From positions 21,656,001-21,720,000 of the forward strand of contig NC_135136.1 in assembly GCF_051014445.1 (NCBI RefSeq): 64,000 nucleotides of DNA. The letters run 5' to 3'. The position numbers and the translations under genes are program-made. This document shows, in pieces, positions 40,301-51,441 of the stretch; the first letter of the stretch is position 1; every line of letters starts with the position of its first letter. The notes beneath the pieces are model-generated. The model was not told where the DNA came from. It was given only the letters and a program-made list of their open reading frames with translations, and ran no database searches. The DNA is from Colletes latitarsis (lineage: Eukaryota; Arthropoda; Insecta; Hymenoptera; Colletidae).

Positions 40301-40540
40301 AAATATTGACGGAAACCAGGTTTAATGGACTGTTTCAGTGTGGTACCACATTAGATCGTGATCCAAACCAGAAAAAGCCTGGGATCTGCTCAACAAGTAT
40401 GTGAAAAACGCAAAAATATGACCCTGATGAGGGAAAATCCCAGACCTAACTTGCGTTATCCTATAAAATATTGATCGAAACAAGGTTTAATCGACTGTTT
40501 CAGTGTGGTACCACATTACTACGTGATCCAAACCAGAAAA
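37378..40540. repeat. Higher-order block H, copy 2
   Basis: This is the second unit of the 2981-bp tandem duplication, plus about 180 bp of matching overhang. It ends where AACCAGAAAA is followed by AACCCTCG rather than AGCCTGGG. It contains the paired KpnI-less monomers and the monomer with CATGAGAGCAAATCCCGG. Confidence 0.9.
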
Positions 40541-40635
40541 AACCCTCGATCAGGTCAACATGTATGTTAAAACTGCGAAAGTGTGACCCTGATGAGGGCA
40601 AATCCCTGGCCTAACCTAGACCTAACATGCGTTAT

Positions 40636-41882
40636 CCTCTAAAATATTGATCGAAACCACGTTGAATGGACTGTTTCCGAGTGGTACCACATTAGTACGT
40701 GATCCAAACCAGACAAAGCCTGGGATCTGCTCAACAAGTATGTGAAAAACGCAAAAATATGACCCTGATGAGGGAAAATCCCAGACCTAACTTGCGTTAT
40801 CCTATAAAATATTGATCGAAACAAGGTTTAATTGACTGTTTCAGTGTGGTACCACATTACTACGTGATCCAAACCAGAAAATGCCTGGGATCTGCTCAAC
40901 AAGTATGTGAAAAACGCGAAAATATGATCCTAATGAGAGCAAATCCCAGGCCTGTCGCAGACCTAACTTGCGTTATCCTATAAAATATTGATCGAAACCA
41001 GGTTTAATTGACTGTTTCAGGGTGGTACCACTTTGCTACGTGATCCAAAGCAGAAAAAACCATCGATCAGGTCAACATGTATTTGAAAACTGCGAAAGTA
41101 TGACCCTGATGAGGGCAAATCCCAGACCTAACCTAGACCTAACATGTGTTATCCTCTAAAATAATCATCGAAACCAGGTTTAATTGACTGTCTCAGTGTG
41201 GTACCACATTACTACGTGATCGAAACAAGAAAAAACCCAGGATCTGTTCAAGATGTATGAGAAATATGCGAAAGTATGAGCCTGATGAGGGCAAATCCTA
41301 GACCTAACCCAGACCTAACATGCGTTATCCTCTAAAATATTTATCAAGACCAGGTTTAATTGACTGTTTCAGTGTGGTACCACATTATTACGTGATCCAA
41401 AGCAGAAAAAACCCTCGCTCATGTCAACATGTATGTTAAAACTGCGAAACTATGACCTTGATGAGGGCAAATCCCTGGCCTAACCTAAATCTAACATGCG
41501 CTATCCTCTAAAATATTGACGGAAACCAGGTTTAATGGACTGTTTCAGTGTGGTACCACATTAGATCGTGATCCAAACCAGAAAAAGCCTGGGATCTGCT
41601 CAACAAGTATGTGAAAAACGCAAAAATATGACCCTGATGAGGGAAAATCCCAGACCTAACTTGCGTTATCCTATAAAATATTGATCGAAACAAGGTTTAA
41701 TCGACTGTTTCAGTGTGGTACCACATTACTACGTGATCCAAACAAGAAAAAACCCAGGATCTGTTCAGCAAGTATGTGAAAAACGCGAAAGTCTGAGCCT
41801 GATGAGGTCAAATCCCAGAACTTACCCAGACATAACTTGCGTTATCCTCTAAAATAATTATCAAGACCAGGATTAATTGACT
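40636..41882. repeat. Copied block I, uninterrupted copy (offset 2796)
   Basis: About seven monomers recur at 43432-44990, where the second copy is split by the retrotransposon fragment. Shared markers are ACCAGACAAAGCCTGGG and CAGAAAATGCCTGGG. Position 40960-40973 (GACCTAACTTGCGT) is the empty counterpart of the insertion target. Left flanks align at offset 2796 and right flanks at 3108. The difference of 312 equals the 298-bp insert plus a 14-bp duplication. Confidence 0.9.
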
Positions 41883-43431
41883 GTTTCAGTGTGGCATCAC
41901 ATTACTACGTGATCCAAACCAGTGGAAGAAAAGGATCTGGCCAACAAGAATGAGAAGCATGCGAAAGTATGAGCCTGATGATGGCAAATCCCAGAGCTAA
42001 TCCAGACATAACTTGCGTTATCCTCAAAAATATTGATCGAAACCAGGTTTAATTGACTGTTTCAGTGTGGTACCACTTTACTACGTGATCCAAAGCAAAA
42101 AAAACCATCGATCAGGTCAACATGTATTTGAAAACTGCGAAAGTATGACCCTGATGGGGGCAAATCCCAGACCTAACCTAGACCTAACATGTGTTATCCT
42201 CAAAAATATCAATCGACACCAGTTTTAATGGTCTGTTTCAGTGTGGTACCACACTACCACATGATCCAAACCAGAAAAAATTCCAGGATCTGTTCAACAA
42301 GTATGTGAAAAATGCGAAAATTTGACCCTGATGAGGGCAAATCCCAGACCTATCCCAGACCTAACTTGCGTTATCCTCTAAAATATTGATGGAAACCAGG
42401 TTCAGTTGACTGTTTCAGTGTGGTACCACATTACTGCGTGATCCAAACGAGAAAAAACCCAGGATCTGTTCAACAAGTATGTGAAGGATGCGAATCTATG
42501 AGTCTGATGAGGGAAAATCCCAGGCGTAACCTCGACCTAACATGCGTTATCCTCAAAAATATTCATCGAAACCAGGTTTAATCGACTGTTTCAGTGTGGT
42601 ACCACATTACTACGTGATCCAAACCAGAGAAAAACCCAGGATCTGTTCAACAAGTATGTGAAGAATGCGAAAGTATGACCCTGATGAGGGCAAATTCCCG
42701 ACCTAACCTAGGCCTAACATGTGTTATCCTCTAAAATATTAATCGAAACCAGGTTTAATGGTCTGTCTCAGTATGGTACCACATTACTACGTGTTCCAAA
42801 CCAGAAAAAACCCAGGATCTGGCCAACATGTATGCGAAAAATGTGAAAGTATGACCCTGATGTGGGCAAATCCGTGGCCTAACCTAGACCTAACATGCGT
42901 TATCCTCTAAAATGTTGATCGAAACCAGGTTTCATGGACTGTTTCAGTGTGGTACCACATTACTGCGTGATCCAACCCAGAAAAAACCCAGGATCTGTTC
43001 AACAAGTATGCGAAGAATGCGAAAGTATGACCCTGATGAGGGCAAATCCCAGGCCTAACCTAGACCTAATTTGCGTTATCCTATAAAGTATTGATCGAGA
43101 CCAGGTTTAATTGACTGTTTCAGTGTGGTACCACATTACCACGTGATCCAATCCAGAAAAAGCCCAGGATCTAGCCATGAAGTATGAGAAATATGCGAAA
43201 GTATGAGCCTGATGAGGGCAAATCCTAGACCTAACCCAGACCTAACATGCGTTATCCTCTAAAATATCTATCAAGACCAGGTTTAATTGACTGTTTCAGT
43301 GTGGTACCACATTATTACGTGATCCAAAGCAGAAAAAACCCTCGCTCATGTCAACATGTATGTTAAAACTGCGAAACTATGACCCTGATGAGGGCAAATC
43401 CCTGGCCTAACCTAGACCTAACATGCGCTAT
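41883..43431. repeat. Mixed diverged monomers between the copies of block I
   Basis: This stretch holds about nine monomers with individual variants, including an ACCAGTGGAAGAAAAGG monomer, AATATCAATCGACACC near 42205, and GGATGCGAATCTATGAG near 42487. The part at 42375-43225 recurs at 47926-48776 (offset 5551). No non-satellite sequence is seen. Confidence 0.8.
42375..43225. repeat. Copied block J, copy 1 (~0.85 kb, offset 5551)
   Basis: About five monomers recur at 47926-48776, matching at CATGCG (42541/48092) and the TGCGAAGAATGCG monomer (GAAAGTATG at 43021/48572). Differences include AATGTTGATCG against AATATTGATCG and GATGAGGG against GACGAGGG. A related fragment (GGATGCGAATCTATGAG) also occurs near 60304. 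Confidence 0.78.
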
Positions 43432-43769
43432 CCTCTAAAATATTGATCGAAACCACGTTGAATGGACTGTTTCCGAGTGGTACCACATTAGTACGTGATC
43501 CAAACCAGACAAAGCCTGGGATCTGCTCAACAAGTATGTGAAAAACGCAAAAATATGACCCTGATGAGGGAAAATCCCAGACCTAACTTGCGTTATCCTA
43601 TAAAATATTGATCGAAACAAGGTTTAATCGACTGTTTCAGTGTGGTACCACATTACTACGTGATCCAAACCAGAAAATGCCTGGGATCTGCTCAACAAGT
43701 ATGTGAAAAACGCGAAAATATGATCCTAATGAGAGCAAATCCCAGGCCTGTCGCAGACCTAACTTGCGT
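43432..43769. repeat. Copied block I, interrupted copy, left part
   Basis: This matches 40636-40973 and ends with the left target-site duplication. The continuation is at 44068-44990 after the inserted element. Confidence 0.88.
43756..43769 (+). repeat. Left target-site duplication
   Basis: GACCTAACTTGCGT sits directly before the insert and is repeated at 44068-44081 directly after the poly(A) run. An extra A (43755, and the last A of the tail) makes the duplication 14 or 15 bp. Both copies are identical and match the uninterrupted satellite at 40960-40973. A duplication of this size with a poly(A) tail is what target-primed reverse transcription leaves. Confidence 0.95.
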
Positions 43770-43803
43770 CCCCGTCCCGCCGCTATGAGGCAGTGTGTCT
43801 ACT

Positions 43804-43824
43804 GGGGGGACCGATTGTCCCCCC
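43804..43824 (+). other. Stem-loop 1 in the inserted element
   Basis: GGGGGGAC (43804-43811) and GTCCCCCC (43817-43824) form a perfect 8-bp stem around a 5-nt loop. The following G-run at 43825-43829 could compete for pairing. Confidence 0.7.
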
Positions 43825-43833
43825 GGGGGATGG

Positions 43834-43845
43834 GCGCGAAAGCGC
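43834..43845 (+). other. Stem-loop 2 with GAAA tetraloop
   Basis: GCGC-GAAA-GCGC is a four-base-pair stem closed by a GNRA tetraloop, a classic stable RNA hairpin. Confidence 0.65.
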
Positions 43846-43852
43846 GGGCACG

Positions 43853-43898
43853 GGGAGGATACCGGAAGAATGCTTCGAGCGATTCCCGGTATCCTCCC
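43853..43898 (+). other. Stem-loop 3 with 13-bp perfect stem
   Basis: GGGAGGATACCGG (43853-43865) is exactly complementary to CCGGTATCCTCCC (43886-43898) with a 20-nt loop between. This is the strongest structure in the insert and very unlikely by chance in under 300 bp. Confidence 0.8.
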
Positions 43899-43941
43899 AA
43901 AGCGTGCCGAAGGGTCACCGTGGGGTTTTTAGTGGGTAGGT

Positions 43942-43969
43942 CCCGCGCCTGTCGTTGTACGGGCGCGGG
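43942..43969 (+). other. Stem-loop 4
   Basis: CCCGCGCC (43942-43949) pairs perfectly with GGCGCGGG (43962-43969) across a 12-nt loop, just after the GTGGGTAGG segment. Confidence 0.7.
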
Positions 43970-43982
43970 GAATCCCACACAC

Positions 43983-44014
43983 CCCTCCCACCTCTCCCCA
44001 AGGAGGTGGGAGGG
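43983..44014 (+). other. Stem-loop 5 with 12-bp perfect stem
   Basis: CCCTCCCACCTC (43983-43994) pairs perfectly with GAGGTGGGAGGG (44003-44014) across an 8-nt loop. It lies 26 nt before the poly(A) start, where a reverse transcriptase of the R1/R2 type would be expected to recognise the RNA 3' end. Confidence 0.75.
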
Positions 44015-44040
44015 AGTCTTTCGAAGATTTTCCCCACGAC

Positions 44041-44067
44041 AAAAAAAAAAAAAAAAAAAAAAAAAAA
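44041..44067 (+). other. Poly(A) tail of the inserted element (27 A)
   Basis: Twenty-seven consecutive A separate GGGAGTCTTTCG...CACGAC from the right target-site duplication. There is no AATAAA just upstream. The tail is uninterrupted, which suggests a young insertion, since such runs decay quickly. Confidence 0.95.
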
Positions 44068-44081
44068 GACCTAACTTGCGT
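44068..44081 (+). repeat. Right target-site duplication
   Basis: GACCTAACTTGCGT repeats 43756-43769. It is followed by TATCCTATAAAATATTG, the expected satellite continuation, so no target bases were lost. Confidence 0.95.
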
Positions 44082-44990
44082 TATCCTATAAAATATTGAT
44101 CGAAACCAGGTTTAATTGACTGTTTCAGGGTGGTACCACTTTGCTACGTGATCCAAAGCAGAAAAAACCATCGATCAGGTCAACATGTATTTGAAAACTG
44201 CGAAAGTATGACCCTGATGAGGGCAAATCCCAGACCTAACCTAGACCTAACATGTGTTATCCTCTAAAATAATCATCGAAACCAGGTTTAATTGACTGTC
44301 TCAGTGTGGTACCACATTACTACGTGATCGAAACAAGAAAAAACCCAGGATCTGTTCAAGATGTATGAGAAATATGCGAAAGTATGAGCCTGATGAGGGC
44401 AAATCCTAGACCTAACCCAGACCTAACATGCGTTATCCTCTAAAATATTTATCAAGACCAGGTTTAATTGACTGTTTCAGTGTGGTACCACATTATTACG
44501 TGATCCAAAGCAGAAAAAACCCTCGCTCATGTCAACATGTATGTTAAAACTGCGAAACTATGACCTTGATGAGGGCAAATCCCTGGCCTAACCTAGACCT
44601 AACATGCGCTATCCTCTAAAATATTGACCGAAACCAGGTTTAATGGACTGTTTCAGTGTGGTACCACATTAGATCGTGATCCAAACCAGAAAAAGCCTGG
44701 GATCTGCTCAACAAGTATGTGAAAAACGCAAAAATATGACCCTGATGAGGGAAAATCCCAGACCTAACTTGCGTTATCCTATAAAATATTGATCGAAACA
44801 AGGTTTAATCGACTGTTTCAGTGTGGTACCACATTACTACATGATCCAAACAAGAAAAAACCCAGGATCTGTTCAACAAGTATGTGAAAAACGCGAAAGT
44901 CTGAGCCTGATGAGGTCAAATCCCAGAACTTACCCAGACATAACTTGCGTTATCCTCTAAAATAATTATCAAGACCAGGATTAATTGACT
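44068..44990. repeat. Copied block I, interrupted copy, right part
   Basis: This matches 40960-41882 with only a handful of differences, such as CTAAATCTAAC against CTAGACCTAAC, GACGGAAACC against GACCGAAACC, and TACGTGATCC against TACATGATCC. Homology ends near GGATTAATTGACTGT. Confidence 0.88.
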
Positions 44991-45124
44991 GTCTCAGTGT
45001 GGTACCACTTTACTACGTGATCTAATGCAGATAAAAACCCAGGATCTGTTCATCAAGTATGTGAAGAATGCGAAAGTATGAGTCTGATGTGGGCAAATCC
45101 CAGACCTAACCTAGACCTAACATG

Positions 45125-47605
45125 CGTTATCCTCTAAAATATTGACGGAAACCAGATTTAATTGACAGTGTCAGTGTGGTACCACATTAATACGTGATCG
45201 AATCCAGAAAAAACCCAGGATCTGTTCAACAAGTATGTGAAGAACGCGAAAGTATGAGTCTGATGAGGGAAAATCCCAGGCCTAACCTAGACCTAACATG
45301 CGATATCCTCAAAAATATTGTTCGAAACAAGGTTTAATCGACTGTTTCAGTGTGGTACCACATTACTACGTGATCCAAACCAGAAAAAAACCCAGGATCT
45401 GTTCAACAAGTATGTGAAAAACGCGAAAGTCTGAGCCTGATGAGGTCAAATCCCAGAACTTACCCAGACATAACTTGCGTTATCCTCTAAAATATTTATC
45501 AAGACCAGGATTAATTGACTGCTTCAGTGTGGCATCACATTACTACATGATCCGAACCTGTGGAAGAAAAGGATCTGGCCAACAAGAATGAGAAGTATGC
45601 GAAAGTATGACCCTGATGATGGCAAATCCCAGAACTAATCCAGACATAACTTGCGTTATCCTCAAAAATATTGATCGAAACCAGGTTTAATTGACTGTTT
45701 CTGTGTGGTACCACTTTACTACGTGAACCAAAGCAAAAAAAACCCTCGATCGGGTCAACATGTATGTTAAGACTGCGAAAGTATGACCCTGATGAGGGCA
45801 AAACCTAGACCTCACCTAGACCTAACATGTGTTATCCTCTAAAATATTGACGGAAACCACGTGTAATTGACAGTTTCAGTGTGGTACCACATTACTACGT
45901 GTTCCAATCCAGAAAAAGCCCAGGATCTAGCCAACAAGTATGAGAAATATGCGACAGTATGAGCCTGATGAGGGCAAATCCTAGACCTAACCCAGACCTA
46001 ACATGCGTTATCCTCTAAAATATTTATCAAGACCAGATTTAATTGACTGTTTCAGTGTGGTACCACATTACTACGTGATCCAAAGCAGAAAACACCCTCG
46101 CTCAGGTCAACATGTATGTTAAAACTGCGAAACTATGACCCTGATGAGGGCAAATCCCTGGCCTAACCTAGACCTAACATGCGCTATCCTCTAAAATATT
46201 GATCGAAACCAGGTTTAATGGACTGTTTCAGTGTGGTGCCACATTAGTTCGTTAACCAAACCAGAAAAAGCCAGGGATATGTTCAACAAGTATGTGAAAA
46301 ACGCGAAAATATGACCCTGATGAGGGAAAATCCCAGACCTAACTTGCGTTATCCTATAAAATATTGATCGAAACCAGGTTTAATTGACTGTTTCTGTTTG
46401 GTACCACTTTACTACGTGATCCAAAGCAAAAAAAACCCTCGATCAGGTCAACATGTATGTTAAGACTGCTAAAGTATGACCCTGATGTGGGCAAATCCCC
46501 GGCCTAACCTAGACCTAAGATGCGTTATCCTCTAAAATATTTATCAAGACCAGGTTTAATTGAATGTTTCAGTGTGGTACCACATTACTACGTGATCCGA
46601 ACCAGAAAAAACCCAGGATCTGTTCAACAAGTATGTGAAAAATGCGAAAGTCTGAGCCTGATAAGGGCAAATACCAGGACTAACCTGGACCTAACTTGCG
46701 TTATCCTCTAAAATATTTATCAAGACCAGGATTAACTGACTGTTTCAGTGTGGCATCACATTCTTACGTGATCCAAACCAGTGGAAGCCCGGGATCTGGC
46801 CAACAAGAATGAGAAATATGCGAAAGTATGACCCTGATGAGGGCAAATCCCAGACCTAACCTAGACCTTACTTGCGTTTTCCTATAAAATATTGATCGAT
46901 ACCAGGTTTAATTGACTGTTTCAGTGTGGTACCACATTACTACGTGATCGAAACTAGAAAAAACATAGGATCTGTTCAAGAAGTATGTGAAGAACGTGAA
47001 AGTATGAGACTGATGAGGGCAAATCCTAGACCTAACATGTGTTATCCGCTAAAATATTGACGGAAACCAGGTTTAATTGACGGTTTCTGTGTGGTACCAC
47101 ATTACTACGTGATCCAAACCAGAAAAAACCCAGGATCTGTTCAACAAGTATGTGAAAAATGCGAAAGTCTGAGCCTGATAAGGGCAAATCCCAGGCCTAA
47201 CCTGGACCTAACTTGCGTTATCCTCTAAAATATTTATCAAGACCAGGTTTAATTGAATGTTTCAGTGTGTTACCACATTACTACGTGATCCGAACCAGAA
47301 AAAACCCAGGATCTGTTCAACAAGTATGTGAAAAACGCGAAAGTCTGAGCCTGATAAGGGCAAATCCCAGGCCTAACCTGGACCTAACATGTGTTATCCT
47401 CTAAAATATTGATCGAAACCAGGTTTAATGGACTGTTTCAGTGTGGTACCACATTACTACGTGATCCAAAGCAGAAAAAACCGAGGATCAGTTCATCAAG
47501 TATGTGAAAAACGCGAAAGTATGAGCCTGATGAGGGCAAATCCCAGACCTATCCCAGACCTAAGCTGCGCTGTCGTCTAAAATATTCATGGAAACCAGGT
47601 TTAAT
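45125..47605. repeat. Higher-order block K, copy 1 (2.5 kb, offset 6317)
   Basis: About 14 monomers recur at 51442-53922. The offset of 6317 is 36 monomers minus 19 bp. I saw about ten differences, among them CTGTTTCTG against CTGCTTCTG (near 45698/52015), ATTGATCG against ATTGGTCG, and GTGTTACC against GTGGTACC (near 47270/53587). The block includes an ACCTGTGGAAGAAAAGG monomer and the short monomer near 47021 with a single CCTAGACC. Confidence 0.88.
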
Positions 47606-50600
47606 TGACTGTTTCAGTGTGGCATCACATTACTACGTGATCCAAACCAGTGGAAGAAAAGGATCTGGCCAACAAGAATGAGAAGTATGCGAAAGTATGA
47701 GCCTGATGATGGCAAATCCCAGAGCTAATCCAGACATAACTTGCGTTATCCTCAAAAATATTGATCGAAACCAGGTTTAATCGACTGTTTCAGTGTGGTA
47801 CCACGTTACTACGTGATCCAAACCAGAAAAAACCCAGGATCTGTTCAACAAGTATGTGAAAAATGCGAAAATATGACCCTGATGAGGGCAAATCCCAGGG
47901 CTAACCTACCCCTAACATGCGTTATCCTCTAAAATATTGATGGAAACCCGGTTCAGTTGACTGTTTCAGTGTGGTACCACATTACTGCGTGATCCAAACG
48001 AGAAAAAACCCAGGATCTGTTCAACAAGTATGTGAAGGATGCGAATCTATGAGTCTGATGAGGGAACATCCCAGGCGTAACCTCGACCTAACATGCGTTA
48101 TCCTCAAAAATATTCATCGAAACCAGGTTTAATCGACTGTTTCAGTGTGGTACCACATTACTACGTGATCCAAACCAGAGAAAAACCCAGGATCTGTTCA
48201 ACAAGTATGTGAAGAATGCGAAAGTATGACCCTGATGAGGGCAAATTCCCGACCTAACCTAGGCCTAACATGTGTTATCCTCTAAAATATTAATCGAAAC
48301 CAGGTTTAATGGTCTGTCTCAGTATGGTACCACATTACTACGTGTTCCAAACCAGAAAAAACCCAGGATCTGGCCAACATGTATCCGAAACATGTGAAAG
48401 TATGACCCTGATGTGGGCTTATCCGTGGCCTAACCTAGACCTAACATGCGTTATCCTCTAAAATATTGATCGAAACCAGGTTTAATGGACTGTTTCAGTG
48501 TGGTACCACATTACTGCGTGATCCAACCCAGAAAAAACCCAGGATCTGTTCAACAAGTATGCGAAGAATGCGAAAGTATGACCCTGATGAGGGCAAATCC
48601 CAGGCGTAACCTGGACCTAATTTGCGTTATCCTATAAAATATTGATCGAAACCAGGTTTAATTGACTGTTTCAGTGTGGTACCACATTACCACGTGATCC
48701 AATCCAGAAAAAGCCCAGGATCTAGCCATGAAGTATGAGAAATATGCGAAAGTATGAGCCTGACGAGGGCACATCCCCGACCTAACCCAGACATAACTTG
48801 CGTTATCCTCTAAAATATTTATCAAGACCAGGATTAATTGACTGTTTCAGTGTGGTATCACATTGCTACGTGATCCAAACCAGTGGAAGAAAAGGATCTG
48901 GCCAACAAGAATGAGAAGTATGCGAAAGTATGAGCCTGACGAGGGCAAATCCCAGAGCTAATCCAGACATAACTTGCGTTATCCTCAAAAATATTGATCG
49001 AAACCAGGTTTAATCGACTGTTTCAGTGTGGTACCACGTTACTACGTGATCCAAACCAGAAAAAGCCCAGGTTCTGGCCATCAAGTATGAGAAATACGCG
49101 AAAGTACGAGCCTCATGAGAGCAAATCCCAGACCTAACCCAGACCTAACATGAATTATTCTCTAAAATATTGATCGAAACCAGGTTTAATTGACTGTTTC
49201 AGTGTGGTACCACTTTACTACGTGATCCAAAGCAAAAAAAACCATCGATCAGGTCAACATGTATTTTAAAACTGCGAAAGTATGACCCTGATGAGGGCAA
49301 ATCCCAGACCTAACCTAGACCTATCATGTGTTATCCTCTAAAATATTAATCGAAACCAGGTTTAATGGTCTGTTACAGTGTGGTACCACATTAATACGTG
49401 ATCGAATCCAGAAAAAACCCAGGATCTGTTCAACAAGTATGTGAAGAACGCGAAAGTATGAGTCTGATGAGGGAAAATCCCAGGCCTAACCTAGACCTAA
49501 CATGCGATATCCTCAAAAATATTGTTCGAAACAAGGTTTAATCGACTGTTTCAGTGTGGTACCACATTACTACGTGATCCAAACCAGAAAAAAACCCAGG
49601 ATCTGTTCAACAAGTATGTGAAAAACGCGAAAGTCTGAGCCTGATGAGGTCAAATCCCAGAACTTACCCAGACATAACTTGCGTTATCCTCTAAAATATT
49701 TATCAAGACCAGGATTAATTGACTGCTTCAGTGTGGCATCACATTACTACGTGATCCAAACCAGTGGAAGAAAAGGATCTGGCCAACAAGAATGAGAAGT
49801 ATGCGAAAGTATGAGCCTGATGATGGCAAATCCCAGAGCTAATCCAGACATAACTTGCGTTATCCTCAAAAATATTGATCGAAACCAGGTTTAATCGACT
49901 GTTTCAGTGTGGTACCACGTTACTACGTGATCCAAACCAGAAAAAACCCAGGATCTGTTCAACAAGTATGTGAAAAACGCGAAAGTCTGAGCCTGATGAG
50001 GGCAAATCCCAGACCTATCCCAGACCTAAGCTGCGCTGTCGTCTAAAATATTCATGGAAACCAGGTTTAAATGACTGTTTCAGTGTGGTACCACATTACT
50101 ACGTGATCCAATCCAGAAAAAGTCCAGGATCTAGCCATCAAGAATGAGAAATATGCGAAAGTAAGAGCCTGACGAAAGCAAATCCCAGACCCAACCTAGA
50201 CCTAACATCCGTTATCCTCAAAAATATTGACCGAAACCAGGTTTAGTGGACTCTTCCAGTGTGGTACCACATTACTGCGTGATCCAACCCAGAAAAAACC
50301 CAGGATCTGTTCAACAAGTATGCGAAGAATGCGAAAGTATGACCCTGATGAGGGCAAATCCCAGGCCTAACCTAGACCTAATTTGCGTTATCCTATAAAA
50401 TATTGATCGAAACCAGGTTTAATTGACTGTTTCAGTGTGGTACCACATTACCACGTGATCCAATCCAGAAAAAGCCCAGGATCTAGCCATGAAGTATGAG
50501 AAATATGCGAAAGTATGAGCCTGACGAGGGCACATCCCCGACCTAACCCAGACATAACTTGCGTTATCCTCTAAAATATTTATCAAGACCAGGATTAATT

Positions 50601-51441
50601 GACTGTTTCAGTGTGGCATCACATTACTACGTGATCCAAACCAGTGGAAGAAAAGGATCTGGCCAACAAGAATGAGAAGTATGCGAAAGTATGAGCCTGA
50701 TGATGGCAAATCCCAGAGCTAATCCAGACATAACTTGCGTTATCCTCAAAAATATTGATCGAAACCAGGTTTAATCGACTGTTTCAGTGTGGTACCACGT
50801 TACTACGTGATCCAAACCAGAAAAAGCCCAGGTTCTGGCCATCAAGTATGAGAAATATGCGAAAGTACGAGCCCCATGAGAGCAAATCCCAGACCTAACC
50901 CAGACCTAACATGAATTATTCTCTAAAATATTGATCGAAACCAGGTTTAATTGACTGTTTCAGTGTGGTACCACTTTACTACGTGATCCAAAGCAAAAAA
51001 AACCATCGATCAGGTCAACATGTATTTTAAAACTGCGAAAGTATGACCCTGATGAGGGCAAATCCGAGACCTAACCTAGACCTATCATGTGTTATCCACT
51101 AAAATATTAATCGAAACCAGGTTTAATTGACTGTTTCAGTGTGGTACCACTTTACTACGTGATCCAAAGCAAAAAATACCATCGATCAGGTCAATATGTA
51201 TTTTAAAACTGCGAAAGTATGACCCTGATGAGGGCAAATCCCAGACCTAACCTAGACCTATCATGTGTTATCCTCTAAAATATTAATCGAAACCAGGTTT
51301 AATGGTCTGTTACAGTGTGGTACCACATTACTACGTGATCGAACCTAGAAAAAACCCAGGATCTGTTCAAGAAGTATGTGAAGAATGCGAAAGTATGACC
51401 CTGATGAGGGCAAATCCCTGGCCTAACCTAGACCTAAGATG
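47606..51441. repeat. Mosaic of copied monomer runs between the copies of block K
   Basis: This stretch contains block J copy 2 (47926-48776). It also contains a run at 48465-49321 that recurs at 50226-51082 (offset 1761, ten monomers plus 1 bp), and the start of a run (50010-51120) copied downstream at 53862-54972. Recurrent markers are ACCAGTGGAAGAAAAGG monomers with GTGGCATCAC in place of the palindrome, and CAAAAAAAACCATCGATC monomers. All of it is satellite. Confidence 0.8.
50010..51120. repeat. Copied block L, copy 1 (1.1 kb, offset 3852)
   Basis: This recurs at 53862-54972 and includes the unusual monomer GTAAGAGCCTGACGAAAGC and the TTCATGGAAACC start. The offset is 22 monomers minus 20 bp. 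The right edge is again at GGTTTAAT. Confidence 0.8.

Larger units (their letters stand above)
1..43769. repeat. Satellite DNA array, ~176-bp monomer (left part)
   Basis: Head-to-tail tandem repeats fill this stretch without interruption. The GGTACC site in successive monomers falls at 83, 259, 435, 612 and 788, giving spacings of 176, 176, 177 and 176. Every line of sequence can be placed on the same monomer, always in the same orientation. Conserved landmarks are TGATCGAAACC, GACTGTTTCAG, TGTGGTACCACA, TACGTGATCC, CTGATGAG, a CCTAA-rich cluster and TGCGTTATCC. Monomers differ mainly between TGATCC and CTGATGAG, which defines several classes that recur in blocks. The length is close to one nucleosome repeat, as in many centromeric satellites. 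I do not recognise the family by name. No gene is visible; open frames here are satellite reading frames that shift every monomer. Confidence 0.97.
43772..43939 (+). pseudogene. Possible C-terminal remnant of retrotransposon ORF2 (55 codons)
   Basis: One frame of the insert is open from its 5' edge to a TAG at 43937-43939, giving 55 codons that end ...GHRGVFSG. If the element is a 5'-truncated LINE, this could be the extreme C terminus of its second open frame, with the rest of the insert as 3' untranslated sequence. A different frame is open from 43764 through the poly(A) into the satellite, but it includes a run of lysines from the tail and is an artefact. In a GC-rich sequence open frames of this size occur by chance, so the coding interpretation is weak. 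No start codon or upstream domain is present. Confidence 0.25.
43770..44067 (+). mobile_element. 5'-truncated non-LTR retrotransposon (possible R1-clade 3' end) in the satellite
   Basis: This is the only non-satellite sequence in the window: 298 bp, strongly GC-rich against the AT-leaning array, ending in 27 consecutive A and flanked by a 14-15 bp direct duplication of the satellite. That combination indicates insertion of a polyadenylated RNA by target-primed reverse transcription, with the element reading on the plus strand. The body has five perfect stem-loops, and the CCGTGGGG-TTTTTAGTGGGTAGG segment (43919-43940) followed by a hairpin and AATCCCACACACCCC is reminiscent, from memory, of 3' ends of insect R1-clade elements. 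That assignment is an inference; no search was run. I see no pol III A/B-box pair inside it, so a tRNA-derived SINE is less likely. It carries no reverse transcriptase domain, so it is dead on arrival. Confidence 0.85.

Noticed and set aside
43131..43150. CCACGTGATCC as an E-box regulatory site
   Set aside because: CACGTG arises by one substitution in the conserved TACGTGATCC of the monomer and there is no gene nearby to regulate.
43770..44067. tRNA-derived SINE
   Set aside because: No convincing A box plus B box pair. TGCTTCGAGCG and CTTTCGAAGA are poor B boxes. A truncated LINE 3' end fits better, though a non-tRNA SINE is not excluded.
43764..44099. 111-codon open frame across the insert
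   Set aside because: It starts in the satellite, translates the poly(A) tail as lysines and ends in the next monomer. The body is GC-rich, which favours open frames by chance.
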